Assembly: GCA_050290785.1 (NCBI GenBank)
Contig: JBNKIR010000053.1
Location: 62,001-126,000, forward strand
DNA: 64,000 nucleotides
Direction of reading: 5' to 3'
DNA from: JAAGZL01 sp050290785
Lineage (GTDB): Bacteria > Pseudomonadota > Gammaproteobacteria > Chromatiales > Chromatiaceae
The notes below the pieces were generated by a model that saw nothing but the letters and a program-made list of their open reading frames with translations, had not been told where the DNA came from and searched no databases. Both the position numbers and the translations under genes were made by a program. Positions 15,890 through 26,700 of the stretch are shown here, one piece after another. The first letter of the stretch is position 1. The number at the start of each line of letters is the position of its first letter.

Positions 15890-17176
15890 TCAGGCTTGCA
15901 TTAATCTGATTATGTATGGATGCCGCATCGCCTCGGCCACTGTATAGAATGATCCGAATATGATGAGTTTATCATGTGTTTCGATATCTGCCATGGCCTT
16001 TACCAGTGCCTGTGACATAGATTCATGACTCTCTATGCTCGACGCCTCCACCCCGGCCGCAATGAGTGAGTCATGCAATCTATCCAGATTTGCGGCCCTA
16101 TCCGCATCCAATCTACCTATATACCACCGCTCTATGGTACCGGACAGCGGCTCAACCAGCTGAACGATGTCCTTGTCCGCCAAGGCAGAAAATAGCGCCA
16201 GATTGCGTCCCTTACGAGGCAACTTGCCCATATTCCCGGCAAGTTCTGCTGATGCCGCGTGATTGTGGGCCACATCCAATATTACGGTCACATCTCCCGG
16301 TATGACCTGAAAACGCCCAGCTAAGTTCATGCCCAGCATGCCATTGCAGATGGAATCTGCCTTAATACTCAATCTATCCTGCAACAGTTCCAACACCATA
16401 AGCGCCGCAGCACCATTTTGCAGGATAAATCCAGCATGCTGCAACGGCACCGGCAGTTGGGTATAGGCGCTCCTCCTCCCTTTCCAGCTCCAGTCGCCCT
16501 CAGTGCGACTGAACGTAAAATCATCGCCTGCGATAGATAGGTCCACATCCATATCCTCGGCCCGCTGCAACAGCGCACTGGGCGGATGTGTCCCACCGAA
16601 TACCGCCGGACGTCCGGGCCGCAGGATACCGGCCTTTTCCAGGGCGATCTCGTCCCTGGTATTGCCCAGCCAGTCGGTGTGATCGATATCTATAGAGGTA
16701 ATAAGCGCCACATCGGGATCGATAATATTGACCGCATCCAATCGCCCGCCCAGTCCCACCTCCAGAATAAGCACATCCAACTGCTCGCCGGCAAAGATAT
16801 CCAGGGCCGCCAGAGTGCCGAATTCGAAATAGGTGAGACTGGTCTCATCCCTGGCCCGGTCCACCCGGTCAAAGGCGGCACAGATGGCCCGGTCGGACAC
16901 CTCCCGGCCATTCACCCGAATGCGTTCATTGTATCTGAGCAGATGGGGAGATGTGTAACAGCCTACGGAATACCCGGCTGCAGATAGGATGGACTCCAGG
17001 AGGGCAGCACTGGAGCCCTTGCCGTTGGTACCGGCGATGGTGATCACAATGGAGTTCAGAGGCTCAGGTCTGAGGCTACGCCAGACCAGCTGCACCCTCT
17101 CCAGTCCCAGCTCTATCTTGCTGGGATGCAGCCCCTCCTGCCAAGCCAACCACTCCTGTAAGGTCTTGAAACGCAT
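15890..17176 (-). CDS. folC: Bifunctional dihydrofolate / folylpolyglutamate synthase
   Basis: 428 residues of the Mur-ligase-like superfamily with the ATP-binding loop GTNGKGS (about 48-54), the folate-site region DxxLLEVGLGGRLD-like (VLILEVGLGGRLD), and DVAHNHAA in the C-terminal domain. It adds glutamate to dihydropteroate and folates. Upstream neighbour is accD (25 bases), downstream dedD (11 bases). No clear ribosome site is seen before the ATG. Confidence 0.95.
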   Translation of the reverse strand: MRFKTLQEWLAWQEGLHPSKIELGLERVQLVWRSLRPEPLNSIVITIAGTNGKGSSAALLESILSAAGYSVGCYTSPHLLRYNERIRVNGREVSDRAICAAFDRVDRARDETSLTYFEFGTLAALDIFAGEQLDVLILEVGLGGRLDAVNIIDPDVALITSIDIDHTDWLGNTRDEIALEKAGILRPGRPAVFGGTHPPSALLQRAEDMDVDLSIAGDDFTFSRTEGDWSWKGRRSAYTQLPVPLQHAGFILQNGAAALMVLELLQDRLSIKADSICNGMLGMNLAGRFQVIPGDVTVILDVAHNHAASAELAGNMGKLPRKGRNLALFSALADKDIVQLVEPLSGTIERWYIGRLDADRAANLDRLHDSLIAAGVEASSIESHESMSQALVKAMADIETHDKLIIFGSFYTVAEAMRHPYIIRLMQA

Positions 17177-17201
17177 TGCAAGGAAACTGCTTTATACTGA
17201 A

Positions 17202-18062
17202 CTAGGCCGATGGTCGATTGGTCAATTTACCCAAGAGGCTTGCCATCTCATCCCGCAGGTTGCGGCGATCGATGATCATATCTACGGCGCCGTGTTCCAG
17301 CAGGAACTCACTGCGTTGAAATCCATCTGGAAGTTGCTCGCGTACCGTCTGCTCAATCACCCTGGGGCCGGCAAACCCGATCAAGGCGTTGGGCTCGGCC
17401 ACGTTCACGTCACCCAGCATGGCGAAACTGGCGGATACACCACCCATGGTAGGGTCGGTAAGGACCGAGATAAACGGCAGACCACGCTTGGACATACGAC
17501 TGAGCACCGCGCTGGTCTTGGCCATCTGCAGCAGTGAGAACAGCGACTCCTGCATACGGGCGCCCCCACTTGCGGAAAAACAGATCATGGGAATGTTATG
17601 CTCAATGGCGACATCGGCGCCACGCACAAACTTTTCTCCCACAACCGAACCCATGGAGCCGCCCATAAAACTGAACTCAAAGGCCGCAGCGACCAGATCT
17701 AATCCCTTCAGCTTGCCCTGCATAACCACCAGGGCATCCTTTTCGCCGGTCTGCTTCTGTGCCTGGACCAGACGATCTTTATACTTCTTGCTGTCCTTGA
17801 ACTTCAGAGGGTCCTGTGGCGCCAACCCAGCTGCAATCTCCTCCCTGGAATCCTGATCAAGAAAGGTGTCGAGACGCCTCCTGGCCCCCATACGATTGTG
17901 ATGGGAACATTTGGGGCATACGTCCAGATTGCGCTCCATCTCGGCACGGTAGAGTACAGCCGAGCAACCGGGACACTTGTCCCAGAGACCTTCCGGCACA
18001 CCGCGTTTACTGCTGCCTTCGGTGCGAATACGACTCGGCATCAGTTTTTCAAACCAGCTCAT
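17202..18062 (-). CDS. accD: Acetyl-CoA carboxylase carboxyltransferase beta subunit
   Basis: 286 residues from the ATG at 18062, chosen because AGGAG lies 7 bases upstream and MSWFEKLMP is the family start; the frame extends 23 codons farther without meaning. An N-terminal zinc finger (CPGC ... CPKC) precedes the crotonase-like carboxyltransferase domain with GGSMGSVVGEKF and SASGGARMQE. It acts with AccA to make malonyl-CoA for fatty acid synthesis. It sits between trpA and folC. Confidence 0.96.
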   Translation of the reverse strand: MSWFEKLMPSRIRTEGSSKRGVPEGLWDKCPGCSAVLYRAEMERNLDVCPKCSHHNRMGARRRLDTFLDQDSREEIAAGLAPQDPLKFKDSKKYKDRLVQAQKQTGEKDALVVMQGKLKGLDLVAAAFEFSFMGGSMGSVVGEKFVRGADVAIEHNIPMICFSASGGARMQESLFSLLQMAKTSAVLSRMSKRGLPFISVLTDPTMGGVSASFAMLGDVNVAEPNALIGFAGPRVIEQTVREQLPDGFQRSEFLLEHGAVDMIIDRRNLRDEMASLLGKLTNRPSA

Positions 18063-18108
18063 ATAGCAGCTCCTGTTGTGTGAAGCACTGTTAATCCTGT
18101 GTAAGATA

Positions 18109-18915
18109 TCAGATCCGGTCCATTGCCTCACGCATGGATATCAGCAGGTCGCTGATCTCTCTTTGTATGGCAGCGTCATCGTCACGATTTGCCTCCATGC
18201 GGTTGACCACCGCGCTACCCACCACTACGGCATCTGCAAAACCGGCCATCCGCGCCGCCGTCTCCGCATCCTTGATGCCAAAACCCACACCGACCGGCAG
18301 ATCGGTATGGCCTCTAATCTCTTCCACCTTCTTCTGTACGGCATCGATGTCCAGGTGTCCGGCACCGGTCACTCCCTTCAGGGATACATAGTAGACAAAA
18401 CCGCTGGCCGCACCGCAGATGCGTTCGATGCGTTCGGAGTTACTGGTGGGCGCCAGGAGAAAAATTGGGTCCAGTTCCTGCTGTCCCAGTGCCTGGAGCA
18501 GGCCGGATGCCTCTTCCGGCGGGATATCCACGGTGATGACTCCATCGGCGCCGGCATCGGCCGCATCCTCGGCAAACTCCTGATACCCCATGACCTCGAT
18601 CGGATTGAGATAACCCATGAGTACCACCGGTGTGGTGTTATCCTCCTGACGGAACTCCCTTACCATGGCAAATACATCCAGCAGGGAGACGTTATTGGCC
18701 AGCGCCCGTTCGCTGGAGCGCTGTATGGTGGGACCATCCGCCATGGGATCGGAGAACGGCACCCCCAGCTCGATCATGTCGGCCCCTGCCGTCACCATCT
18801 TATGCATCAGGGGAACGGTGGTCTCCCTGTGAGGATCGCCCGCCGTGATGAACGGGACCAGGGCGACTCTACCATCTCCCTTCAGCCGGTTGAAACATGC
18901 GCTGATCCTACTCAT
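18109..18915 (-). CDS. trpA: Tryptophan synthase alpha subunit
   Basis: 268 residues, TIM barrel. Catalytic Glu in ELGVPFSDPMADGP and Asp of the same loop are present, and the phosphate-binding GFGI and GSAVV motifs are seen near the end. It cleaves indole-glycerol phosphate and passes indole through the tunnel to TrpB. Its ATG overlaps the trpB stop by 4 bases, consistent with coupled translation. Confidence 0.96.
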   Translation of the reverse strand: MSRISACFNRLKGDGRVALVPFITAGDPHRETTVPLMHKMVTAGADMIELGVPFSDPMADGPTIQRSSERALANNVSLLDVFAMVREFRQEDNTTPVVLMGYLNPIEVMGYQEFAEDAADAGADGVITVDIPPEEASGLLQALGQQELDPIFLLAPTSNSERIERICGAASGFVYYVSLKGVTGAGHLDIDAVQKKVEEIRGHTDLPVGVGFGIKDAETAARMAGFADAVVVGSAVVNRMEANRDDDAAIQREISDLLISMREAMDRI

Positions 18916-20129
18916 ATCTTGATCCCCTCCAGTGCCGCCACCGTATGTATATCTTTATCACCGCGCCCTGAGAGGTTTACCAGGATGGTCTCTTCCGGTG
19001 GCATGGATGGTGCCAGCCTGGCGGCATAGGCCAGGGCATGGCTGGATTCCAGCGCCGGTATAATACCCTCCACCCTGGTCAGGGCATGAAAGGCCGCCAG
19101 GGCCTCGTCATCCGTTACCGCGTCGTACTCCACCCGTCCTATATCCTTGAGCCATGAGTGTTCCGGCCCTACCCCAGGGTAGTCCAGACCGGCGGATATG
19201 GAGTGGGTCTCTATGATCTGGCCATTCTGGTCTTCCATCAGATAGGTGCGGTTGCCATGCAACACACCCGGCTGTCCTGCGCATAGTGGGGCAGCATGCT
19301 CCCCGGAATCCAGGCCGTGTCCCGCGGCCTCCACCCCATAGATGGCCACATCTTCATCGGCAAGAAAGGGATGGAACAGGCCGATGGCGTTGGAGCCGCC
19401 GCCGACACATGCCACCAGGGCGTCCGGCAGTCTGCCGGTCTGTTGCAACATTTGCTCCCTGGCCTCTCGGCCGATGATCGCCTGAAAGTCCCGCACCATG
19501 GCAGGATAGGGGTGGGGTCCTGCCACCGTACCTATGATATAGAAGGTGTTGTCCACGTTGGTGACCCAGTCCCGCATGGCCTCATTCAGGGCGTCCTTCA
19601 GGGTCTTGGAACCGGAGGTGACAGGCACCACCTCGGCACCCAGCAGACGCATGCGGTATACGTTGGCCTCCTGGCGCCTGATATCCACCTCACCCATGTA
19701 GACCACACACTCCAGGCCCAGACGGGCTGCTACGGTGGCTGAAGCCACTCCATGCTGACCGGCGCCGGTCTCGGCGATGATCCTGGTCTTGCCCATGCGT
19801 TTGGCCAGCAGGGCCTGTCCGATGGTGTTGTTTACCTTATGGGCCCCGGTGTGATTCAGATCTTCCCGTTTCAGATAGATCTGGGCGCCGCCCAGTTCGC
19901 GACTCCAGCGTTCGCAGTGATATATGGGTGAAGGGCGTCCCACATAGTTCTGCAGGTCCTTGTCCAGATCCGCCAGGAACTGCTCATCCTGCAGATATTT
20001 TTCGTAGGCCTGACGCAACTCGTCCAACGGCTCCATCAGGGTCTCAGCCACGAAGATGCCGCCATAGGGCCCAAAATGGCCATGGCTATCCGGCACCTTG
20101 CTGAAATCTATCTTCTCATCTGTTGGCAC
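18912..20129 (-). CDS. trpB: Tryptophan synthase beta subunit
   Basis: 405 residues, PLP enzyme. The PLP lysine lies in NHTGAHKVNNTIGQ, the catalytic-loop motif ETGAGQHG and the phosphate site GGGSNAIG follow. It joins indole and serine to give tryptophan. It overlaps trpF upstream by 14 bases and trpA downstream by 4 bases, so trpF-trpB-trpA is one operon. Confidence 0.97.
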   Translation of the reverse strand: MPTDEKIDFSKVPDSHGHFGPYGGIFVAETLMEPLDELRQAYEKYLQDEQFLADLDKDLQNYVGRPSPIYHCERWSRELGGAQIYLKREDLNHTGAHKVNNTIGQALLAKRMGKTRIIAETGAGQHGVASATVAARLGLECVVYMGEVDIRRQEANVYRMRLLGAEVVPVTSGSKTLKDALNEAMRDWVTNVDNTFYIIGTVAGPHPYPAMVRDFQAIIGREAREQMLQQTGRLPDALVACVGGGSNAIGLFHPFLADEDVAIYGVEAAGHGLDSGEHAAPLCAGQPGVLHGNRTYLMEDQNGQIIETHSISAGLDYPGVGPEHSWLKDIGRVEYDAVTDDEALAAFHALTRVEGIIPALESSHALAYAARLAPSMPPEETILVNLSGRGDKDIHTVAALEGIKI

Positions 20130-20739
20130 GTTCTACTCCTCGCATAAATGCCTCTATCTTCTCTCTGTCCTTGATGCCCTTTTCCATCTCTACGCCGCCA
20201 CTCACGTCTACCGCATAGGGACGCACCTGCCTGATAGCCTGCTCCACATTATCCGGTGTAAGGCCTCCAGCCAGGATTATAGAGCCAGCGATCTCCACCG
20301 GTATCTGATCCCAGTTAAAGGTGGCGCCGGTGCCTCCCGGAATACCTTGACGGTATGTATCCAACAACAGCCCCTGGGCGTGGGAAAAACTCTTCAACTC
20401 CTCATGCAGATCTGTTCCGTCCCGCATCCTGATCGCCTTTATATAAGGTCTATTATGCCCAATGCAGTCATCTGGTGCCTCATCCCCGTGGAACTGCAGC
20501 AGGTCGATGTGCACCCGCGACAGGATATCGCTGATCACCTCCCTCTCCTCATTAACGAACAGGCCAACAACGGTCACAAATGGGGGTAATCCGTCCACGA
20601 TCTGCATGGCCTGTTCAATGGTCACCGCCCTTGGGCTGGGCGCATAGAAGACCAGTCCCAGGGCATCCGCACCATTATCTATAGCTGCTTTGGCATCCTC
20701 AGGCCGGGTAATTCCGCAAATTTTCACCCTTGTTCTCAT
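20116..20739 (-). CDS. trpF: Phosphoribosylanthranilate isomerase
   Basis: 207 residues, TIM barrel. KICGITRPEDA carries the catalytic Cys, and LLQFHGDE, LLLDT (catalytic Asp) and LAGGLTPDNV are the other family motifs; DVSGGVE near the end binds phosphate. It opens the co-directional trpF-trpB-trpA-accD-folC block. The 168 bases upstream are AT-rich and hold no gene. Confidence 0.96.
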   Translation of the reverse strand: MRTRVKICGITRPEDAKAAIDNGADALGLVFYAPSPRAVTIEQAMQIVDGLPPFVTVVGLFVNEEREVISDILSRVHIDLLQFHGDEAPDDCIGHNRPYIKAIRMRDGTDLHEELKSFSHAQGLLLDTYRQGIPGGTGATFNWDQIPVEIAGSIILAGGLTPDNVEQAIRQVRPYAVDVSGGVEMEKGIKDREKIEAFMRGVERANR

Positions 20740-20907
20740 AGGGCGCTAAAGATACAGGATTGGCCTAATTAGAGAAAGATCTATAAGGAAAGCACATGGA
20801 ATAGGACGGACTATGTATATCTCATGGAGACATACCGGTCATTCGCAATTTCAATTATAACAACTTGATATTTATATGATTTTACTCCATTAATATCTCA
20901 TAATATA

Positions 20908-22653
20908 TCAGAGGATGTCCCAGATGGACTCGAAATCGTTTTCATACGATGTTTTTTCCTCTGGTCGTAATCTCTGTTCTTCAATGGCCGTATCTCCCTG
21001 CTCACTCCAATCGCAGATATATTCGGCATATCCGTTGGTCTGGGAGTTTATCCTGGTAATGGTTACCTTATGCTCCTCCCCCCTGTAGTTGACCAGTAAT
21101 CGATCATTTATATGAAAGTCTGGAGACGGGGTAATAATCCTGACCAGACTATTATCACTTTCCCCCTGATCTATCAGGAACATACACTCAATTTTAAGAT
21201 CTGGATTCTTCGTGAAGAGAGGTATGCAACTGCCGGTTGCAATCTTACCTTCGAGTAGCTTTAGCCCAAAATCAGTCCTTGTCTTGCCTCCGCTCACCCA
21301 TATTATTACCGCCATATTCCACTCATCCCGGAGTGACTCCTTGACAATGACCAACTCACCAACCCGCAAGTGAAACTTTTCGGCTGCATCTATGTATAGA
21401 CAATATCCCCCGCTACTGTGATTTATAACTTTACAACTGGTCTTCCGTAACCCGGCCCTGATTATCCCTGTTGTGGTCCAGTCTGCCGTATCTTCGACGG
21501 TTATGGACTCCTCTCCCAGGGTAATCCATTCATCTGCATCTTCCTCGATACCAACCTCTTCATTTCCATCTTCATAATCTTCCATTTTATTTAAAAATGT
21601 GTAGGCATCACTAAAGCCAGCAACCAACTCAACCTGAAAAGCACCTCCTTTGGTTCTAGTTGCGTTACCAACCCTTTCAGAACCGGAAAAATTACTCTTA
21701 AGCCTCTCCAGCTGAGTTTGCGAATTCAATAATCTTTGAATCGGCGTTACCTTTGCTCCTTCGTTTATCTGCTCATGTTGCTCATCAAGATATCCAATCA
21801 ATCTTGTTGTGCTGACAGCAAAACAGTTTGCCGAGTTACTACATGAGTCACAGCCTGATGCGAACTGCTTTTTAGGAGGCTCAGTTCCAGACAGATTGAA
21901 TGTCATAAAATCGGAATAGATCTCACCACACTGGATCTTGCCCAAATCAATATACTCAGTTAGTTCGGGAGCTAGATCATAAAGGGTATTAAACTCATTA
22001 CCGCGCATGGTCAATGGCGAACTTATCGACATCAACAGAATTGATTTAAAGACATCTTCCACCGAGGTAACTCTGCACCAGGAAGAGATAGGTAAAACTA
22101 TATGATGAATGCCATTATTGTATGCACATATATAAAGCGAATAGATATATTTCCAAATACTACCACTAGGGTTTGATAGCACACTGAATTTTGTTCTCAG
22201 TATCTCTCCAAGATGATATATCACATGCCTAATGATATCTGCGTTCTTATGCTTATCTCCCCCGCGCAAAAGTCCCTTAGCTGATATATCCTCCAGTACA
22301 CAGCGATAACCCAATGCGAGCTCATAATGTATTGCCACCAGAATCTTTGCCACTCGTTCTTCGCTCCGCCCTAAAGGAACAGCAACATCTTTGATCTTCT
22401 CGCGTAGCCCATGAAGTGTCTGTATGGCAGGTTGTTCTATTTTGTTTAATAGCGCCAAACGGTCATCGCCCTTCAACTGAATCTTGTTTGACTTGTATAA
22501 GATATCGAATATCTCCTTTGCGGCCTGTTCCTGATTGCCAAGTGGGAGATCATTTAACGTGTTACTGAATATATCGAGGATTATCTTTGTCTCGCTGCGA
22601 TCGGCTTCTTTTTGTTCCGGCAGCGGATAGAACAGATCACAATCTTGGCCCAT
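20908..22653 (-). CDS. PilZ-like domain protein of unknown function
   Basis: 581 residues, soluble. The N-terminal half is helical and not recognised. A Cys cluster C-X2-C-X5-C (CDSCSNSANC, about 268-277) may bind metal. The C-terminal part (about 400-500) is strand-rich, with KVINHSSGGYCLYID and later DFGLKLLEG, which resembles a divergent PilZ domain; the usual RxxxR and D/NxSxxG motifs are only partly kept (NHSSGG). Cyclic-di-GMP binding is therefore possible but not secure. It has its own sigma-70-like promoter at 22727-22755. It lies between truA and trpF, a position where the common gene order has no gene. Confidence 0.75.
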   Translation of the reverse strand: MGQDCDLFYPLPEQKEADRSETKIILDIFSNTLNDLPLGNQEQAAKEIFDILYKSNKIQLKGDDRLALLNKIEQPAIQTLHGLREKIKDVAVPLGRSEERVAKILVAIHYELALGYRCVLEDISAKGLLRGGDKHKNADIIRHVIYHLGEILRTKFSVLSNPSGSIWKYIYSLYICAYNNGIHHIVLPISSWCRVTSVEDVFKSILLMSISSPLTMRGNEFNTLYDLAPELTEYIDLGKIQCGEIYSDFMTFNLSGTEPPKKQFASGCDSCSNSANCFAVSTTRLIGYLDEQHEQINEGAKVTPIQRLLNSQTQLERLKSNFSGSERVGNATRTKGGAFQVELVAGFSDAYTFLNKMEDYEDGNEEVGIEEDADEWITLGEESITVEDTADWTTTGIIRAGLRKTSCKVINHSSGGYCLYIDAAEKFHLRVGELVIVKESLRDEWNMAVIIWVSGGKTRTDFGLKLLEGKIATGSCIPLFTKNPDLKIECMFLIDQGESDNSLVRIITPSPDFHINDRLLVNYRGEEHKVTITRINSQTNGYAEYICDWSEQGDTAIEEQRLRPEEKTSYENDFESIWDIL

Positions 22654-22726
22654 CTGATACCCCCCGATAAGTCTGTTGTTGTATATTGCTACTATCTAAT
22701 AGCCCTGAATCGCCAGCTAGCAGCCG

Positions 22727-22755
22727 GTAATATATACAAGTTTAATAGATTCCAA
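22727..22755 (-). promoter_or_regulatory. Predicted sigma-70 promoter of the PilZ-like gene
   Basis: On the minus strand TTGGAA (22755-22750), 17 bases, TATTAC (22732-22727). It lies about 75 bases upstream of the ATG at 22653. Confidence 0.5.
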
Positions 22756-22829
22756 GAAGATTATTGGATTTTATAGAGAAATATCCTGTCTAGATGCCTG
22801 CTTGAATTTGCGGTCTTAAAATATGGATC

Positions 22830-23618
22830 CTAAGGCATTGATATGCTGTTAATTCTGTCATCTTCCTCAGGAATGGCATACTCTGACGGATAGACCACAC
22901 TCGTAAGATAAAGCCCTTGCGGCGGAGCGGTTACGCCACCAAGCGTTCTATCTCTATGCTCAAGGACGTCCTTGGACCAGCTTACAGGCCTATCTCCACA
23001 TCCGATAGCGATAAGGACTCCAGCAATATTCCTAACCATATGATGGAGGAAGGCATTTGCCTCTATCTCAAGCATGAAAATTTCGCCATGTCTGGATAAA
23101 TCTATACGGTTTACTGTACGGACAGGGCTCTTGGCCTGACAGCCAATGGCGCGAAATGATGTGAAATCATGGGTACCTATGAGGGCTTCTGCCGCCGTCT
23201 GCATAACCCTCAGGTCCAAGGGACGTCTTTCCCACACCGCCCGGTTTCGCCAGATGGACGAACGGGTAAACCCATTATAGATCAGGTATCTATAGCTACG
23301 GCTTAGTGCAGAAAAACGCGCATTAAAATCATCTGGTACCGGTTTTATCCAGTTGATGTTCACGTCATCTGGAAGATTTACATTGGTCCCTAACAACCAG
23401 TTTCTGGCAGTTCTCTCCGAGTCCGAATCAAAATGGATAACCTGTCCAAATGCATGAACGCCTGTATCTGTCCTTCCCGCACAGTGAACCCTGACCGGAT
23501 GATTTGCCACAATGGATAGGGCGTTTTCAATCTGCTCCTGTACGGTCTTCACACCAACCTGAATCTGCCAACCATGAAAGGCCGTACCATCATATTCAAC
23601 ACCTACTGCATAACGCAT
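22830..23618 (-). CDS. truA: tRNA pseudouridine38-40 synthase
   Basis: 262 residues. It starts with the family motif VEYDGTAFHGWQ, has the catalytic Asp in AGRTDTGVHAFGQV, and ends with HHMVRNIAGVLI and a conserved C-terminal strand. It converts uridines 38-40 of the tRNA anticodon arm to pseudouridine. It follows fimV, from which it is separated by a terminator hairpin, so it probably has its own start of transcription. Confidence 0.96.
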   Translation of the reverse strand: MRYAVGVEYDGTAFHGWQIQVGVKTVQEQIENALSIVANHPVRVHCAGRTDTGVHAFGQVIHFDSDSERTARNWLLGTNVNLPDDVNINWIKPVPDDFNARFSALSRSYRYLIYNGFTRSSIWRNRAVWERRPLDLRVMQTAAEALIGTHDFTSFRAIGCQAKSPVRTVNRIDLSRHGEIFMLEIEANAFLHHMVRNIAGVLIAIGCGDRPVSWSKDVLEHRDRTLGGVTAPPQGLYLTSVVYPSEYAIPEEDDRINSISMP

Positions 23619-23640
23619 TCAGTTGCCCCGTCTTCGGCTA

Positions 23641-23672
23641 AAACGACAAGAGACGCACCTTGGTGCGTCTCT
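23641..23672 (-). terminator. Rho-independent terminator between fimV and truA
   Basis: AGAGACGCACC-TT-GGTGCGTCTCT (23649-23672) is an 11-bp perfect inverted repeat. On the minus strand it is followed by TGTCGTTTT. It lies 37 bases after the fimV stop. Confidence 0.75.
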
Positions 23673-23709
23673 CTAATGGTAATACCTACTTTAGGTTTAG
23701 CACATGAAC

Positions 23710-26700
23710 CTATGAGATGGAATCCTTGATCTTTTGCGCTTTTTCCCTTTGTGTAGCATCTCCCTCACTCAAAACCTCGTCCAGGATATCAGTAGCGCCC
23801 TCTTTATCTCCCATCTCAATGTAGGCCTGGGCCAAATCCAACTTTGTGGATATCTCATCCTGAGCATCTCCAGATAGTGATAGATCTGCGTCCAGTTCAC
23901 CTAATGAAATCAGCTCACTATCACCTACTTCTAGATCTGTATCGGAAATTTCCGGAATATCCTGGTGAGTCTCTTCCAACTCATTGGCCAACATATCATC
24001 GGAAATATCCAGATCTTCCAGATCGCCAACAGCGCCTGTCTCTGACTCCTCTTCCTTATCTACATTAAGTTCATCCTGCAATGAGAGGATAGTTTTTTCA
24101 CCCTCATCTTCCAAATCAGATAGCGTCAATGTGAATTCATCTTCATCATCATCTTCCTGAGATGCTAGTCGCTCCTTTGCAGTATTGTCAGATCCCAATG
24201 AATCATCAAGTTCTTCAAGTTCATCAAGAGCGGCACTGATAAAGTCATCATCCACATCACTCTCGAAATCAAGGTTATCCAATCCAACACCGGTATCGTC
24301 CAAATCACCGGCTATATCAAGTATGTCATCAGGGCTTTTCTCTTCCGGAGACTTTTTATCCTCGTTACCAACCCCGAATTCCGCCTCGGTCAATGTTGCG
24401 TCCAGATCCGCAAAATCGCTCTCTCCCATATCCTCTTCCAGAAGATCGTCGTCCAGAGAGAACAGATCATTATCCGCGTCAATCTCATCTGCATCAGCAA
24501 ACTTTGGATTGTTAGGTAATAACATCTTACCCATGGACAAAACTCTCTTCCATGCTGCATGATTACTGGTCTCTACGGATGACCCTGAGGCCTCTTCAAC
24601 CAGCCTCATAAAACCATCAGAGTCTTTTGTTGCATACAGAATTTCAAACAACTTATGCTTGAGTGCATCTCTTTCAGGCTCTTTATCTATGGCCTGACGA
24701 ATTAACTCCTCAGCCTGCTGATATCTACCATAGGCGATATATACATCGGCCTCGGACAAAGGATCCACCTCACCAGTCTCATCCTGTAAGGCATCAATAT
24801 CACTTGGCGAGAAATCACTTAAGAATGATGTCTCTTCGGTATGTGCCGGTATATTGTTTGCCTCATCCAGATGACTCTCCGACTCGTCATCAATGGTATT
24901 GAGAAGAATACTCTCCTGAAAATCAGCCGTATTAGTACGTTTACGACTAAACAGAATCCATATCAGTCCTAGCAGGACCATAACTACTGCCAACATGACA
25001 CCAAGCAGGGTTGGGCTGCCAAAAACAGCGTCCATCAGGCTTGGCTCAGGCTCAGCTTTTGGTGCTACTGGTGCAACCTTTGCGGGCTTTTTCTCGACCT
25101 TCGGCAAAGGTTTTACCACAGACTCTTGTTTTTCTTTCTCGACAACAGGTTCAGGTTTGGCTGCTTCAACAACAGGCTTAGGCTTAGCCGCATCGACAGC
25201 TGGCTCAGGTTGCTTTTCGACAGCCTTTGGTTGCTCTTTCTCAACCTTGGTTTCTGGCTTTTTCTCTTCCTCTACCGGCGCAGGCTCAGGCTTTTGCTCT
25301 GTTTTAGCTGCGGTTTCAGACTCAGGCTGTTTTGCCTCCGGAGTTACAGCGGCCCCATCTTTCTCAGTAGATTCGACTTCCTGCTGCTGGCCCTCCGCCA
25401 GAAGGATCTGTTCTTTTTTACTTTTCGCCAGGGCAGCCTGTAGAGCCGCAAACTGTTTATTCTTGAGTTCAATTATGCGCTCTAGATCTTTGACCTGATC
25501 CTCCAGGTCCTCAACCCTTGAGGATAGCTCCTCATTCTCACCGCGGGTGCTTTCCGCGCTCTCTTCCAAAATAAGAAGCTGCTGCTTCAATCTGGCAACT
25601 GTCTCTTCAGACTTGCCATCCTCACTGGGGCCTGCCTCACCTTCCCCCTCAGGACGGGCTGTAGCAATCTTCAGCTCAGCTTTGGGAGCTGCTTCTGCCT
25701 TTTCATCAACCTTGGCATCCTGCGCAGCTGTTGCCTCCGGTTTGGCCTGCTCAGGTGTAGCGCCCTTCTTATCGGCCTCTGCCGCCTGCTCTCCCTCGGC
25801 CTTAGGCTCCTGTTCTGCCGCTACATCTTCTGCCTTGGTTTCTTCCTGGGCAGTTGTAGCTTCTTCTGGCTTAGACTCTTCAGCTGCCACGTCTTCAGCC
25901 TTAAGCTCTTCCGGTGCTGTCTCAGACTCTGCAGCTATCTCTGGCTCAGCCTTCTTGGTCCCTAGTCGATCGGCCTGCCACTCTTCAACATGTCTCTTAT
26001 ACTCTTGTTGCGCTTCCCGTACCCCAAGGGACTGCACTTCCTCCTTTTTAGGAATTCTGAGTATTGCGCCGCGCTTTAATCTATTTATATTGCTCTTAAT
26101 GAAGGCCTGAGGGTTTGCATGATAGATGGCCATCATCATGCGGGTATGATCAACATCATCATACTTATTATTGCGCGCAATAACCCAAAGTGACTGATTA
26201 TTATCGACTTTAACCTCATCTGCACCAGCAGTGTATGGAACGTCTGCCGTTGGCGCAGCTTCCTCAACGGGTGTGGTCTGAGTCTGGATTGGGGTTTGGA
26301 TTGGGGCAGCAGGTGCTGGTGTTACTTTTGGTGCCTCGATTGGGGCAGGCTTACGATCGAGGGTTACAGGTGGATCCAGCAGAACCGTATATTCCCTTAC
26401 CAAGCGTCCTTTTGGCCAATTGACCTCTATCAGAAAATTCAAAAATGGTTCACGGATAGGCTCTTTGCTGGTTACGGTGACGACAGCAGTGCCATCTGCC
26501 TTTAGTTCAGGCTTAAACGAAAGGGTGGTTAACAGAAATGAACGATCTACACCTGCCCTTTTGAAAACCTCATCCGATGCCATAGTGACCTTGACGTCAT
26601 ATATCTCACCCTTGGCGAGTGATAATAGTGCTATTTCGGCATTTAACTTCTGGTTTAGAGCGGAGTTCAGTTTGATATCGCCCAGTCCGAGCGCCTGTGC

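Noticed and set aside
24995..26423. Several long plus-strand open frames opposite fimV
   Set aside because: They are Ser/Leu/Phe-rich mirror images of the Glu/Pro/Ala-rich fimV low-complexity region and have no ribosome sites or domain signs.
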